Assembly: GCA_047600805.1 (NCBI GenBank)
Contig: JASGKG010000001.1
Coordinates: forward strand, 620,001-684,000
Source: JADKHC01 sp047600805
Lineage (GTDB): Bacteria; Verrucomicrobiota; Verrucomicrobiia; Opitutales; Opitutaceae
DNA: 64,000 nt
Reading direction: 5' to 3'
Shown: positions 25,242-34,416 of the stretch, piece after piece
Layout of the letters: each line of letters begins with the position of its first letter
Position numbering within the stretch: position 1 is the stretch's first letter
Made by a program: the position numbers and the translations under genes
The notes under the pieces: generated by a model
The model's database searches: none
What the model saw: only the letters and a program-made list of their open reading frames with translations
Told to the model about the DNA's origin: nothing

Positions 25242-28200
25242 TCAACTTTTCCGGGCGATTTTAGCACGCAGATACGGGGCAGTGGGCGAAGCTTTAATTT
25301 TGAGCAGGCCGCCGAGATCTCCTTGGTAAATCAATTCACCGCCGTCCGGACCACCGACGGGACCGAGTTCCACGATATAGTCGGCTTCGGCGAGCAGATC
25401 GAGGTGGTGCTCGATCACGACGACGGTATGGCCTTGATCCACGAGCGAGTGTAGTACGCGGATCAGTTTCTCACAATCGCTCAGATGCAGCCCGATCGTT
25501 GGCTCTTCCAAAAGGTATAGGTTCTGCGGCTGAACTCCGCGCGAGCGTTCCTTGTAGGACGCAAGACCGCGCGAAAGTTCCGTGACGAGCTTGAGGCGTT
25601 GCGCTTCGCCGCCGGAGAGCGTCGGCGAACTTTGGCCAAGCGTGAGATAACCGAGGCCGCAATCGACCATCAGCTGGCACACCTGCGACAGCTGCGAATG
25701 AAAATCGAAGAACTGCGCTGCCTCCTCGAACGTGAGCTGCAGGACCTGACCAATGTTCTTCTCTTTCCAAACGATATCGGCCAAATCGGCGCTGTAACGG
25801 GTGCCGCGGCAGTTGTCGCACGGCAAATACGTGTCGGGCATGAAAGCCATCTCGAGTTTAATGCGACCGGCGCCTGCGCACGTCTCGCAACGGCCACCGG
25901 CGGTGTTGAACGAAAAACGCGACGCGCTGTAGCCCCGCATTTTCGACTCAGGCAGCGAGGCGAAAAACTGACGAATCAAGTCGAAGATGCCGAGATAGGT
26001 GGCTGGCGTAGAGCGCGGTGTTTTACCGATAGGCGATTGATCGACTTCGATCACGGATTTGAAAACCTGCGCTCCTGAAAGCTCGTCGAAGGGCGGCTCT
26101 GGCTGAGTCTTTTTCGAAGTAATCGATGACTCGGCCGCGAAGTTCGTTTCCTTCACGAAGTCGCGACCGCTCAGTTTCGACTTGTTCAGCTTGATGGCGC
26201 AGGTGACTGCAGGATCGAGCAGATCGCGAAACAACGTCGATTTTCCGGCGCCGCTCGGACCGGCGACCATGATGAGACGACCCAGCGGAAGCTGCAGATC
26301 GAAACCTTTGAGATTGCGCAGTCGAGCGCCGCGAAGCGTGAGAAAACCAGAGGTCGGAGGTCGGAAGTCAGAAGTCAGACTTTGTTTCGGACTAACCTTC
26401 GTTTTGACGGCGTCTGATTTCCGACCTCTGCTCTCTGACGTCTGGATGGGCCGATATTGCCCGCGGAGCGGATGCGGAATGCCCTTCGCGAGGAAAAGTC
26501 CGGTGAGGGATTTGTCGCTGCGTTTGATTTCCGCGGGCGTGCCGATGGCGAGTAGTTCACCACCGTGGACACCTGCTGCGGGCCCGAGATCGATGATGCG
26601 ATCAGCCTGCTCCATCAGTTCGTCATCGTGTTCGACCACGAGGAGAGAGTTTCCTTTTTCGCGTAGCGCTTTGAGCGTTTCGATTAACCGGTCGTTGTCA
26701 CGCGCGTGAAGGCCGATGGAAGGCTCGTCGAGCACATAAAGAACGCCGGAAAGATTGGAGCCGAGCTGAGCGGCCAAGCGAATGCGTTGCGCTTCGCCAC
26801 CGGAGAGCGTTTCGGTGGGCCGATCGAGCGACAAGTAACCAAGTCCTACGTGATCGAGAAAACGCAGTCGTTCTTCGATCTGCGGAATGATATCTTGGAC
26901 GATCAGTTTGGCTCGGGCGTCAAGTTGGAGATTTCGCAAATGCGACAACAGTTGCGCAGGTGTGCTGCGAAGAAGTTGCGGAAGCGAAAGAGGTTCTTGT
27001 TTACTGCGGAAGTGGAGCTTCACCGCGCGGGCGATGCGGTTGAGGCGCTCGCCGTGGCATTCCGGGCAAGGCTGGCCATCGTCGCTGACGTCTTCGCCGC
27101 TTTCCACGCCGAAGGCGCGCAGTCGTACGGCGACGTCGGCTTCTTCCTCAGAGTCATCGTTTAGTTCGAGCATCCACGGGAAAATTCGTCCGTGTCCGCG
27201 GCACGTGGGGCACCAGCCGCGCGGGGAGTTGAACGAGAAGTGCTTTGGGTCGAGCTCTGGAAATGATTCGCCGGAATCGATGTCGGTCCGCGTGGTGGAA
27301 AACCACGACAGGATTTCGCCGCCTGGCGTTAGGAGAAAACACGAACCCTTGCCCACCGCCAGCGCGCGCTCAAGCACCGAGCCGGGCTTGGCTTCCATTT
27401 TAAGATCGCCGATGACGACCTCGATGTCGTGCTCCTTGTAGCGGTCGAGTTTTTCAAAGGTATCGGCGCGCAACAGCCGGCCGTCGGCCCGCATTAACGC
27501 GTAGCCCTGGTTATCGATCCAAGTGGCGATGGGCTGGTGGTGCCCCTTGCGCCCGCGAATGAGCGGAGCGCAAAGATAAAGATGCTTGGCCTTCTTCGCG
27601 GCGGGCGTGGCGAACATCACGCGGCCGAGCAGCGACTTTAACTGGCCGAGCGAGAGCGGCTCGACCGGTTTGTCGGTGTCGGGATGATGTTGGATGCCCA
27701 GCCGGGCATAGAGAAGCCGGAGGTATTGCGCCACCTCGGTGATCGTGGCGACGGTGGATTTGCGCGAACCGCGCGTGACGCGTTGCTCGATGGCGACGGT
27801 GGGCGGAATTCCGGTGAGACGATCTATATTGGGGCGGGGGAGTTGTTCGACAAATTGCCGCGCATAAGGCGACATTGATTCCATGAAACGCCGTTGCCCC
27901 TCGGCAAAAACGATATCGAAAGCGAGGGTGGATTTACCCGAACCCGACACTCCGGTGACCACCGAAAGCTGGTGGTGCGGGATGGTAACGGAAAGGTTTT
28001 TGAGGTTGTTCTCGCGGGCGCCGATGACTTCAAGGGCTGGGGAGCCGTTTGTTTTCTGTGCCAGGTAGCGAGCAGGTTCTTCCGCGGCAATAGCGTCGGC
28101 AACGGTGTCCGGTTCGGCATTGCGCATTCCTAGCACCTCGCGGAGAAAGGGCGACGTAGCGGTGGAAGCCGACGCGACGGTTTCAGGCGTGCCTTCTGCG

Positions 28201-31178
28201 ACGATGCGGCCGCCGTTGGCACCGGCTTCTGGGCCGATTTCGATGATCCAGTCGGCGGATTTCAAGACGTCGAGATTGTGCTCGATCACGACGACGCTGT
28301 GCCCGCGGTCAACGAGAGCGTGTAAAGCGGAGAGCAGGCGTTTGACGTCGTGCCGATGGAGGCCGGTTGTGGGTTCGTCAAGGAGGAGAAGCGCGCCGAG
28401 TTGTGGCTCGGCAGGGACGCCTCGCCCTACCGTGTCAGTGAATGCGCTCAGATGTCGAACCAGTTTCAATCGCTGCGATTCACCGCCGCTGAGAGTGTTC
28501 AGCGGTTGTCCAAGCGTCAGGTAGCCAAGTCCGACGAGTTCCAGCGTCGCGAGGCGCGAGCGAATCGAGGCGTATTCTCTAAACAGCGGCAGCGCGTCGC
28601 TCACGCTCGTGGCGAGGAGGTCGGCGATCGATTTTCCATTCCACTTGATCGCGAGCACCTCGGGTTTGAAGCGAGCGCCGTCGCAAACGGGGCAGGGGAC
28701 GAACACGTCCGAAAGGAACTGCATTTCCACGCGCTCGTAGCCGAGCCCTTGGCAATGGTCACAACGGCCGTCGCCGCTGTTGAAGGAAAAGCTGGAAGGC
28801 CCGAAACCCGCTTCCTGCGCGGCGGGGGTTTGCGCGTAGAGTTCGCGAATCAAGTCCCAGGCTTCGGTGTAAAGTGCCGGGTTCGAACGCGGTGTGCGGC
28901 TCAGCGGTGACTGATCGACGAGAACGATTTCGGAGAAGTTGAGATCGCTTTCAACGGCGTCGAACGTTGCTGGGTCTTCGGTGAGTTGTTGGCGGTTCGT
29001 AAGAAGGCCTTGGTAAATGACGTTATCGAGCAAAGTCGACTTCCCGGAACCAGATACACCCGACAAACAAACGAGCCGCTGAAGGGGAATTTCGAAGGAG
29101 AGATTCGCGATGTTGTGCTTCGAAACGTTTTTGAAGCGCAGCGCTGGATGATCCGCTGGAATTTCGCGGCGAATCGCAGGCGTCTCGATGGTTTGTTTGC
29201 CGGAGAAATAGGCTCCGGTAATGCTCTGCCTTGACCGAAGCATTTCGTCAACGCTGCCTTCGAAAACGATATGCCCGCCGCGGCCACCGGGCTCGGGGCC
29301 GACCTCGATCACGTGGTCGGCCGCGCGAATCATCGCCTCGTCGTGTTCCACCACCACGACCGTGTTACCGGCGTCGGTGAGTGTTCGGATGATTGCAATC
29401 AGGCGATCGATGTCGCGCGGGTGCAGACCGACGCTCGGTTCATCGAGGACGAAAAGCGTGTCGACGAGCGAAGTGCCGAGACAGGAGGTGAGGTTAACGC
29501 GCTCCACTTCGCCTCCGGAGAGCGTCTTGGAGGAACGGTCCAGGGTGAGGTATTCGAGTCCGACCTGTGTGAGGTAGCGCAGCCGGGTGACGATGGAATC
29601 GTAGGCGAGATCGCGTTGGTGAAAGCTGGTGGTTGCGGTTTCTTTGAGCTTTCGATGCGAGATCTGAAAACTTGAAATGTTCTGGAGCAGCTCGCCGATC
29701 GGCAGCTGGTAAAGCTCGGGAAGGGTGCGGCCCTGCCATTTCCAGCAGAGGGCTTCGGGCTGGAGGCGCTGGCCTTTGCACGCGGGGCAAGGGTTGTAAG
29801 CACGGAAGCGCGAAAGAAAAACGCGCACGTGCATTTTGTAGGTGTTCTTTTCCAGCCAGCGGAAGAAACCTTTCACACCGTACCAAGCCCGCGGCCAATC
29901 TATTCCGTTGGAGCCGTAGCCTGGTTCCCCATCGATGACGTAAGTCTTTTGTTCAGGCGTGAGTGCTGCGAAGGGAACGTTGGTCGCGATTTTTTTCCTT
30001 TTGGCGAAGGTTTGGAGGTCCTTTTTCGATTCACCGTAAACGTCGCCTTCCCAGCATTTGATGGCGCCTTGGTCGATAGAGAGTGATTGGTCAGGAATCG
30101 CCAGGCGGTAGTCGATTTCGATCACACGGCCAAAACCGCGACAGACCGGGCAGGCGCCGAGCGGCGAGTTGAAGGAGAAAAGCGCTGGCGTTGCGGGACG
30201 AAACGTGCGGCCGGTTTTCGGCGAATGAAGTCCCTGTGAAAAATGGCCGACCTGAGCGTAGGCGTCGCCAGAAAATTGATACACTTGGCCATGTCCGAAG
30301 TGCAGGGCGGTTTCGGTGGCCTCGAGGAAACGTGATTTGTTAGCTGATTCGATCGCGACGCGGTCTTGGGCGACGAAGAGGGTGGTAAACGCCGAACGTC
30401 GAACTTCCAACATCGAACGTCCAAGTTCAGAAAGACCTGATTCGCATAGCAATTCATCGATGCGAACGGCTCTCAAGTTGCCCAGTTCTGACTTGGATGT
30501 TGAACGTTCGGCGTTCAGCGTTGGGAGTTCTGCCGAAGGCACCAGGACGCGGCTGTAGCCTTGGCCCTTGAGATTGGTGAGGATTTCCGTCCAGGAGAGC
30601 TTTTCGGGTTTTTCGACGCGGAAAGCGACGATCAAGGTCTCGGCTTTATGAGCGGCGAAGGTTTTTTCCCAGATCGTCTGCGGGGTGTCGTCTTCGACTT
30701 TCTCGCCCGTCTCTGGATCGAAGCACTCCGCGACGTGGCTGAACCAGACTTTAAAAAAGTCGGTGAGCTCAGTCATCGTGCCGACGGTGGAGCGCGAGGT
30801 CTTGACCGTGTTGGTTTGCTCGATCGCGATCGACGGGCGGATGTTCTCGATCGAGTCGACTTTGGGCTTATTGAGTAGTTCGAGAAATTGCCGCGTGTAG
30901 GCGCTGAAAGTCTCGACGTAACGGCGCTGGCCCTCGGCATGGAGCGTGTCGAAAACGAGCGACGATTTGCCGGCTCCGCTCAGTCCGGTGACGACGACGT
31001 AGTTGCCGAGCGGAAGGTCGAGATCGAAGCCCTTGAGATTGTTCTGGCGGACGCCGCGGAGGCGGATGCATTCGGGCTTTGGCGAGACTGAAACGGATTT
31101 AACCACGGGGCAAAAAGAGATGCGCGAAACGGCACGGAACTCAACTGCGGGATCGTCTTCGCGAAAGGCTCCTGACAT
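25242..31178 (-). CDS. uvrA: giant UvrA, tandem duplication with four ABC modules
   Basis: UvrA finds bulky DNA lesions for the UvrABC excision pathway. Normal UvrA is about 950 aa with two ABC modules; this is 1978 aa with four. Walker A motifs are GLSGAGKSS, GVSGSGKST, GVSGSGKST and GPSGAGKST; signatures are TLSGGEVERVN, TLSGGESQRLK, TLSGGEAQRIR and TLSGGEAQRLK. Zinc-site pairs appear in all parts (CPVCRGFG/CPACKGQR, CDHCQGLG/CPVCDGAR, CPTCRGHG/CPECHGER, CETCAGAG/CDNCRGTR). The frame is intact. Two palindromic elements are read through in frame, near residues 217-266 and 1577-1612. The start may be shorter (GTG 31106). No other uvrA is in the window. Confidence 0.93.
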   Translation of the reverse strand: MSGAFREDDPAVEFRAVSRISFCPVVKSVSVSPKPECIRLRGVRQNNLKGFDLDLPLGNYVVVTGLSGAGKSSLVFDTLHAEGQRRYVETFSAYTRQFLELLNKPKVDSIENIRPSIAIEQTNTVKTSRSTVGTMTELTDFFKVWFSHVAECFDPETGEKVEDDTPQTIWEKTFAAHKAETLIVAFRVEKPEKLSWTEILTNLKGQGYSRVLVPSAELPTLNAERSTSKSELGNLRAVRIDELLCESGLSELGRSMLEVRRSAFTTLFVAQDRVAIESANKSRFLEATETALHFGHGQVYQFSGDAYAQVGHFSQGLHSPKTGRTFRPATPALFSFNSPLGACPVCRGFGRVIEIDYRLAIPDQSLSIDQGAIKCWEGDVYGESKKDLQTFAKRKKIATNVPFAALTPEQKTYVIDGEPGYGSNGIDWPRAWYGVKGFFRWLEKNTYKMHVRVFLSRFRAYNPCPACKGQRLQPEALCWKWQGRTLPELYQLPIGELLQNISSFQISHRKLKETATTSFHQRDLAYDSIVTRLRYLTQVGLEYLTLDRSSKTLSGGEVERVNLTSCLGTSLVDTLFVLDEPSVGLHPRDIDRLIAIIRTLTDAGNTVVVVEHDEAMIRAADHVIEVGPEPGGRGGHIVFEGSVDEMLRSRQSITGAYFSGKQTIETPAIRREIPADHPALRFKNVSKHNIANLSFEIPLQRLVCLSGVSGSGKSTLLDNVIYQGLLTNRQQLTEDPATFDAVESDLNFSEIVLVDQSPLSRTPRSNPALYTEAWDLIRELYAQTPAAQEAGFGPSSFSFNSGDGRCDHCQGLGYERVEMQFLSDVFVPCPVCDGARFKPEVLAIKWNGKSIADLLATSVSDALPLFREYASIRSRLATLELVGLGYLTLGQPLNTLSGGESQRLKLVRHLSAFTDTVGRGVPAEPQLGALLLLDEPTTGLHRHDVKRLLSALHALVDRGHSVVVIEHNLDVLKSADWIIEIGPEAGANGGRIVAEGTPETVASASTATSPFLREVLGMRNAEPDTVADAIAAEEPARYLAQKTNGSPALEVIGARENNLKNLSVTIPHHQLSVVTGVSGSGKSTLAFDIVFAEGQRRFMESMSPYARQFVEQLPRPNIDRLTGIPPTVAIEQRVTRGSRKSTVATITEVAQYLRLLYARLGIQHHPDTDKPVEPLSLGQLKSLLGRVMFATPAAKKAKHLYLCAPLIRGRKGHHQPIATWIDNQGYALMRADGRLLRADTFEKLDRYKEHDIEVVIGDLKMEAKPGSVLERALAVGKGSCFLLTPGGEILSWFSTTRTDIDSGESFPELDPKHFSFNSPRGWCPTCRGHGRIFPWMLELNDDSEEEADVAVRLRAFGVESGEDVSDDGQPCPECHGERLNRIARAVKLHFRSKQEPLSLPQLLRSTPAQLLSHLRNLQLDARAKLIVQDIIPQIEERLRFLDHVGLGYLSLDRPTETLSGGEAQRIRLAAQLGSNLSGVLYVLDEPSIGLHARDNDRLIETLKALREKGNSLLVVEHDDELMEQADRIIDLGPAAGVHGGELLAIGTPAEIKRSDKSLTGLFLAKGIPHPLRGQYRPIQTSESRGRKSDAVKTKVSPKQSLTSDFRPPTSGFLTLRGARLRNLKGFDLQLPLGRLIMVAGPSGAGKSTLFRDLLDPAVTCAIKLNKSKLSGRDFVKETNFAAESSITSKKTQPEPPFDELSGAQVFKSVIEVDQSPIGKTPRSTPATYLGIFDLIRQFFASLPESKMRGYSASRFSFNTAGGRCETCAGAGRIKLEMAFMPDTYLPCDNCRGTRYSADLADIVWKEKNIGQVLQLTFEEAAQFFDFHSQLSQVCQLMVDCGLGYLTLGQSSPTLSGGEAQRLKLVTELSRGLASYKERSRGVQPQNLYLLEEPTIGLHLSDCEKLIRVLHSLVDQGHTVVVIEHHLDLLAEADYIVELGPVGGPDGGELIYQGDLGGLLKIKASPTAPYLRAKIARKS
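26347..26445. repeat. GTCGGA-type palindromic element inside uvrA
   Basis: The left arm 26347-26380 begins CCAGAGGTCGGAGGTCGG and ends AGTCAGAC. The right arm 26412-26445 is its imperfect inverse: its reverse complement begins CCAGACGTCAGAGAGCAG and ends AATCAGAC. The spacer is about 31 bp. The element is read in frame as a polar insert (SRGRKSDAVKTK, then LTSDFRPPTSGF) just before the fourth ABC module. The same arm phrase flanks the gene at 46032. Confidence 0.8.
30388..30525. repeat. AACGTTC-type palindromic element inside uvrA
   Basis: The left arm 30388-30430 begins AACGCCGAACGTCGAAC and ends CCAAGTTCAG. The right arm 30481-30525 reads, on the reverse complement, AACGCTGAACGCCGAACG followed by TTCAACATCCAAG. 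The arms match imperfectly around a spacer of about 50 bp. It is translated in frame (LPTLNAERSTSKSELGN and LGRSMLEVRRSAFTT) in the first UvrA module between the N-terminal ATP site and its lid. Confidence 0.7.
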
Positions 31179-31217
31179 AACGTTGTCAGGAGGGCGAGGG
31201 GCTCTGGGTTTGCCGCG

Positions 31218-32300
31218 CTACTTTCGCAGCTTCGCGAACAGCTGGAGGTAACGCGCGACCTGATTTTCGTAATCAAAATTCTCGCGGGCGTAGGCGCGGG
31301 CTTTTTCGGCGCGTCGTTCGCGTTCAGTCGCGTTAGCGCCGGCCAACTCGGTGATTTTCGAGGAGAACGCGTGGGCGTCGCCGCGGGGAATGACAAAACC
31401 CGTTTCGCCTGGCGAGCAGCATTCCGCGATCCCTTGAGCGTCGTAGGCGATCATCGGCAGACCGGCCGCTTGCGCTTCAATGAGGAAATTGGAAAGTGCT
31501 TCGCTCGACGACGCGTGAACGGCGATGTCGGCGGCGGCGTAGAGCGCGGAAGGATCGCGCTGCCAGCCGAGAAATTTCACGCGCGCACCGAGTTTTCTTT
31601 CTGCGGCCAAACGTTCACAACCACTTCGAGCCGATCCGTCGCCAGCGAGCCAGAGTTGCCAATCGAGCGTTGGCGGAAGCTTGGCGCAGATTTCGACGAG
31701 CTCGCGTTGTTTTTTTTCCGGCCGGAACATCGCGACGCACAGCAACACGCTGGTGCCAGTGCCTGCGCCGTGTGCGACGCGTGTTGTTTCGCGCAGGTCG
31801 GGCGCGTGGGCGGTTTGGAAAACGAGCGAGTTGTGAATGACTGAAATCCGTTCCCCGGGAACGCCGTATTCTTTTTCCAGCGTCTTCTGGGCGTCGTGAC
31901 TGTTGGCAACGATGTGCCGCACGATTCCGAGCGAACGTCGGAATAGACGGGGCAGCTTCTTGCCGGTGCGCATAGTGGCGATCACGTTCGCGGACGGGAA
32001 ACGTTCCTGTAGGCCGCCCGCGTAACAGTTGGCCATTCGGCCCATGCAGAGGATGACGTCGGGAGTTGCGGTGCGGATTTTCCGATAAAGTCGCGGCGCG
32101 AACCAATCGAGTCGCGTGTCAAACGGTTGGAGGGCGGTGCAGACCACGGTTGCGGCCACGGTGTTTGACAAAGCGCCGCCGGGTCGGAACGTGAGCAGTT
32201 CTACGAAATGCCCCGCTCTCGCGAAAGCGTTGGCCAAAAGGATCGATTGGCGCTCGGTTCCGCCGCTTCGGAGGTAGTCTTGAAGGACAAGAATTTTCAT
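31218..32300 (-). CDS. glycosyltransferase family 4
   Basis: The product is a GT-B fold glycosyltransferase of 360 aa that adds a sugar to a glycan or lipid acceptor in the cytoplasm. The start is ATG 32300 (MKILVLQDYLRSGGTERQS); the Gly-rich loop SGGTERQS is the N-terminal acceptor-side hallmark. The C-terminal half has the donor site: CVAMFRPEKKQRELVEI, VKFLGWQRDPSALYAAADI, and the E(x)7E motif in ASSSEALSNFLIEAQAAGLP. It is divergent from the small membrane protein at 32339, with 38 bp between starts. No other glycan genes are adjacent, so the sugar is unknown. Confidence 0.9.
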   Translation of the reverse strand: MKILVLQDYLRSGGTERQSILLANAFARAGHFVELLTFRPGGALSNTVAATVVCTALQPFDTRLDWFAPRLYRKIRTATPDVILCMGRMANCYAGGLQERFPSANVIATMRTGKKLPRLFRRSLGIVRHIVANSHDAQKTLEKEYGVPGERISVIHNSLVFQTAHAPDLRETTRVAHGAGTGTSVLLCVAMFRPEKKQRELVEICAKLPPTLDWQLWLAGDGSARSGCERLAAERKLGARVKFLGWQRDPSALYAAADIAVHASSSEALSNFLIEAQAAGLPMIAYDAQGIAECCSPGETGFVIPRGDAHAFSSKITELAGANATERERRAEKARAYARENFDYENQVARYLQLFAKLRK

Positions 32301-32338
32301 TGCTCCGGGCTGCTTTGGTACGACAGTGGAAGTTCTCG

Positions 32339-32764
32339 ATGAGACATCCGCTCGTTCAAATGTTCGTCCGCTGGTCCGTGTTGGCCTTGGGCGTGGCGCT
32401 TTCGACAAAGATCATTCCCGGCATTCGCTGCGATGGAGCGTTCACTCTGCTTTGTGTCGTGTTGATGCTTACGTTCTTCAACGCGATCCTGAAGCCGCTG
32501 CTGGTATTTTTCACGTTGCCGTTCATCGTGCTGAGCTTGGGTGTGGGACTGATTCTAATCAATGCCGGCTTGTTTTACTTGGTGGGGCGGATTGTCCAAG
32601 GATTTTACGTCGCCGGCTTTTGGCCGGCGCTCGGCGGTGCGTTGGTCGTCGGCATCACGAATATGGTCGTCAGTCAGCTCCTGCGCGGAAATCGTCCGCC
32701 GCGCTCCGGCGGTGGCAGTGGTCCGTCGCGTCGCTCGGGCTCGGGTGACGTGATCGATATCTGA
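32339..32764 (+). CDS. small four-helix membrane protein (phage-holin family 4 type)
   Basis: The product is 141 aa from ATG 32339. Four hydrophobic segments are clear (FVRWSVLALGVALSTKI, FTLLCVVLMLTFFNAIL, LPFIVLSLGVGLILINAGL, and FWPALGGALVVGITNMVV), with the conserved NAILKPLL between the second and third. This is the widespread YvlD/holin-superfamily-IV family of bacterial inner-membrane proteins; most members are not phage-derived and their role is unclear. The C-terminus is a Gly/Ser/Arg-rich cytoplasmic tail. Confidence 0.85.
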   Translation: MRHPLVQMFVRWSVLALGVALSTKIIPGIRCDGAFTLLCVVLMLTFFNAILKPLLVFFTLPFIVLSLGVGLILINAGLFYLVGRIVQGFYVAGFWPALGGALVVGITNMVVSQLLRGNRPPRSGGGSGPSRRSGSGDVIDI

Positions 32765-32928
32765 CGTGGCGCGCGGGCGGCGCGTTGGCGGGGGCATTAG
32801 GTTGACGCGCGGTCGATGGCCTTTTGGCGGCGGAAAACTTATACTTTTACCGGCGGGATTTCCCGTTGACCGAGGCAGCGGCTGAGACGACGTTTGCACT
32901 TTGCTGAACCAACGTCATTTTTCCCACC

Positions 32929-34326
32929 ATGGCTGAAACAACAGAATACGATCTCATCGTCATTGGCGGCGGACCTGCGGGCTACGCAGGCGCCATTCGT
33001 GCCGGACAATTGGGCAAGAAAGTCGCGTGCGTCGAAATGGAACGCGCAGGCGGCACCTGCTTAAACTGGGGCTGCATCCCGACGAAGGCGTTGCTCAAGA
33101 GCGCCGAGCTCTACCAAAAGATCAAAAAGGCCGAGACGTTCGGCATCAGCGCGAAAGACGTGACGTTTGATTTCGCGAAAATCGTGGAACGCTCGCGCGG
33201 CGTTTCCGGCCAGATGGCCAAGGGCATCGAATTCCTTTTCAAGAAATACAAAGTCGACTACATCGTCGGCAAAGGCCGCGTGGACGCGCCGGGACTCGTT
33301 TCGATCACTGAGGGCGAACAGAAGGGGAAGTTTTTCAAAACGAAAGCCATCCTCGTCGCAACGGGCTGCAAGATGCGCAAGATCCCGGGGCTCACCTACG
33401 ACGGTGTGCGCGTGATGACTTCCCGCGAGGCGCTTGCGAACACTAAACAGCCGAAGTCCATCATCATCGTCGGCGCGGGTGCGATCGGCGTGGAGTTCGC
33501 CTATTTCTTCAACGCGCTCGGCACAAAGGTGACGCTGGTCGAAATGCTCCCGCAGATTCTACCGGTCGAAGACGAGGAAGTCGCCAAGACTCTCAACCGC
33601 GCCTTCGACAAGCAAGGTATCGTCACGCACACCGGCACGAAGTGTGAAAACTTCCGCGTCGGCAAAGACAGCGTGAAAGTCGATCTCGTCAAAGGTGACC
33701 AAAAGACCGAAGTCGAAGCCGAAGTGCTGCTCTCCGCGATCGGCGTTGAGGCCAACCTCGACGGATTGCTCGCGCCCGCGGTGAAGCCTGAACTCGACCG
33801 CAATTACCTGAAAGTCGGCGAGGATTATCAATCGAGCATCAAAGGCATTTACGGCGCCGGTGACATCATTGGGCCACCGTGGCTCGCTCACGTCGCCACC
33901 TTCGAAGCGGTCAGCGCGGTCAATGGCATGTTCGGCCACGGTAAACCGCACCGCGTGAAAAGCTTCCCGGGCTGCACTTACAGCCAACCGCAGGTTGCCA
34001 GTACCGGCCTCACAGAAAAGGCTGCGAAGGAGAAAAAGCTCGATTACAAGATCGGCAAATTCCCGTTCACCGCGTCCGGCAAGGCCGTGGCTGGTGCCGA
34101 TAGCGAAGGGTTCGTCAAGGTCATCAGCGACGCGAAGACGGGCGAAATCTACGGCGCGCACATCATCGGTGCCGAAGCAACCGAGCTCATCGCTGAATAT
34201 GGGCTCGCGATTCACCTTGAGGCGACCGTGGAAGAAATTCACCAGACCATCCATGCGCACCCGACGCTGGGCGAAGCGCTGATGGAAGCCGCCGCCGCGA
34301 CGACGGGCGAGGCGATCCACATCTGA
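32929..34326 (+). CDS. lpdA: dihydrolipoyl dehydrogenase (E3)
   Basis: This is the FAD enzyme that reoxidises dihydrolipoamide in 2-oxoacid dehydrogenase and glycine-cleavage complexes, making NADH. Seen: FAD site GGGPAGY (residues 13-19), redox disulphide Cys44/Cys49 in GGTCLNWGCIPTKALL, NAD site IIIVGAGAIGVEFAYFF, second FAD motif GIYGAGDIIG, and the C-terminal active-site His in HAHPTLGEALMEA. At 465 aa it is the normal length and has no lipoyl domain. No E1 or E2 genes are adjacent. An intrinsic terminator follows 26 bp after the stop. Confidence 0.95.
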   Translation: MAETTEYDLIVIGGGPAGYAGAIRAGQLGKKVACVEMERAGGTCLNWGCIPTKALLKSAELYQKIKKAETFGISAKDVTFDFAKIVERSRGVSGQMAKGIEFLFKKYKVDYIVGKGRVDAPGLVSITEGEQKGKFFKTKAILVATGCKMRKIPGLTYDGVRVMTSREALANTKQPKSIIIVGAGAIGVEFAYFFNALGTKVTLVEMLPQILPVEDEEVAKTLNRAFDKQGIVTHTGTKCENFRVGKDSVKVDLVKGDQKTEVEAEVLLSAIGVEANLDGLLAPAVKPELDRNYLKVGEDYQSSIKGIYGAGDIIGPPWLAHVATFEAVSAVNGMFGHGKPHRVKSFPGCTYSQPQVASTGLTEKAAKEKKLDYKIGKFPFTASGKAVAGADSEGFVKVISDAKTGEIYGAHIIGAEATELIAEYGLAIHLEATVEEIHQTIHAHPTLGEALMEAAAATTGEAIHI

Positions 34327-34352
34327 GCGGCGGTTCTTGAATTCCCAAAAGC

Positions 34353-34384
34353 AAAAAAGCGACCGGCAAACCGGTCGCTTTTTT
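34353..34384. terminator. bidirectional intrinsic terminator between lpdA and the TonB receptor
   Basis: A 14-bp perfect stem (AAAAAAGCGACCGG / CCGGTCGCTTTTTT) with loop CAAA. The A-run on one side and T-run on the other let it stop both lpdA (plus) and the convergent TonB receptor (minus). Confidence 0.92.
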
Positions 34385-34416
34385 GTTAGCTATTGCGATG
34401 AGCGAGCTTGGTTGGA

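Noticed and set aside
32339..32764. Prophage remnant because of the holin-like membrane protein
   Set aside because: The family is common in bacterial chromosomes as an ordinary inner-membrane protein and no phage genes surround it.
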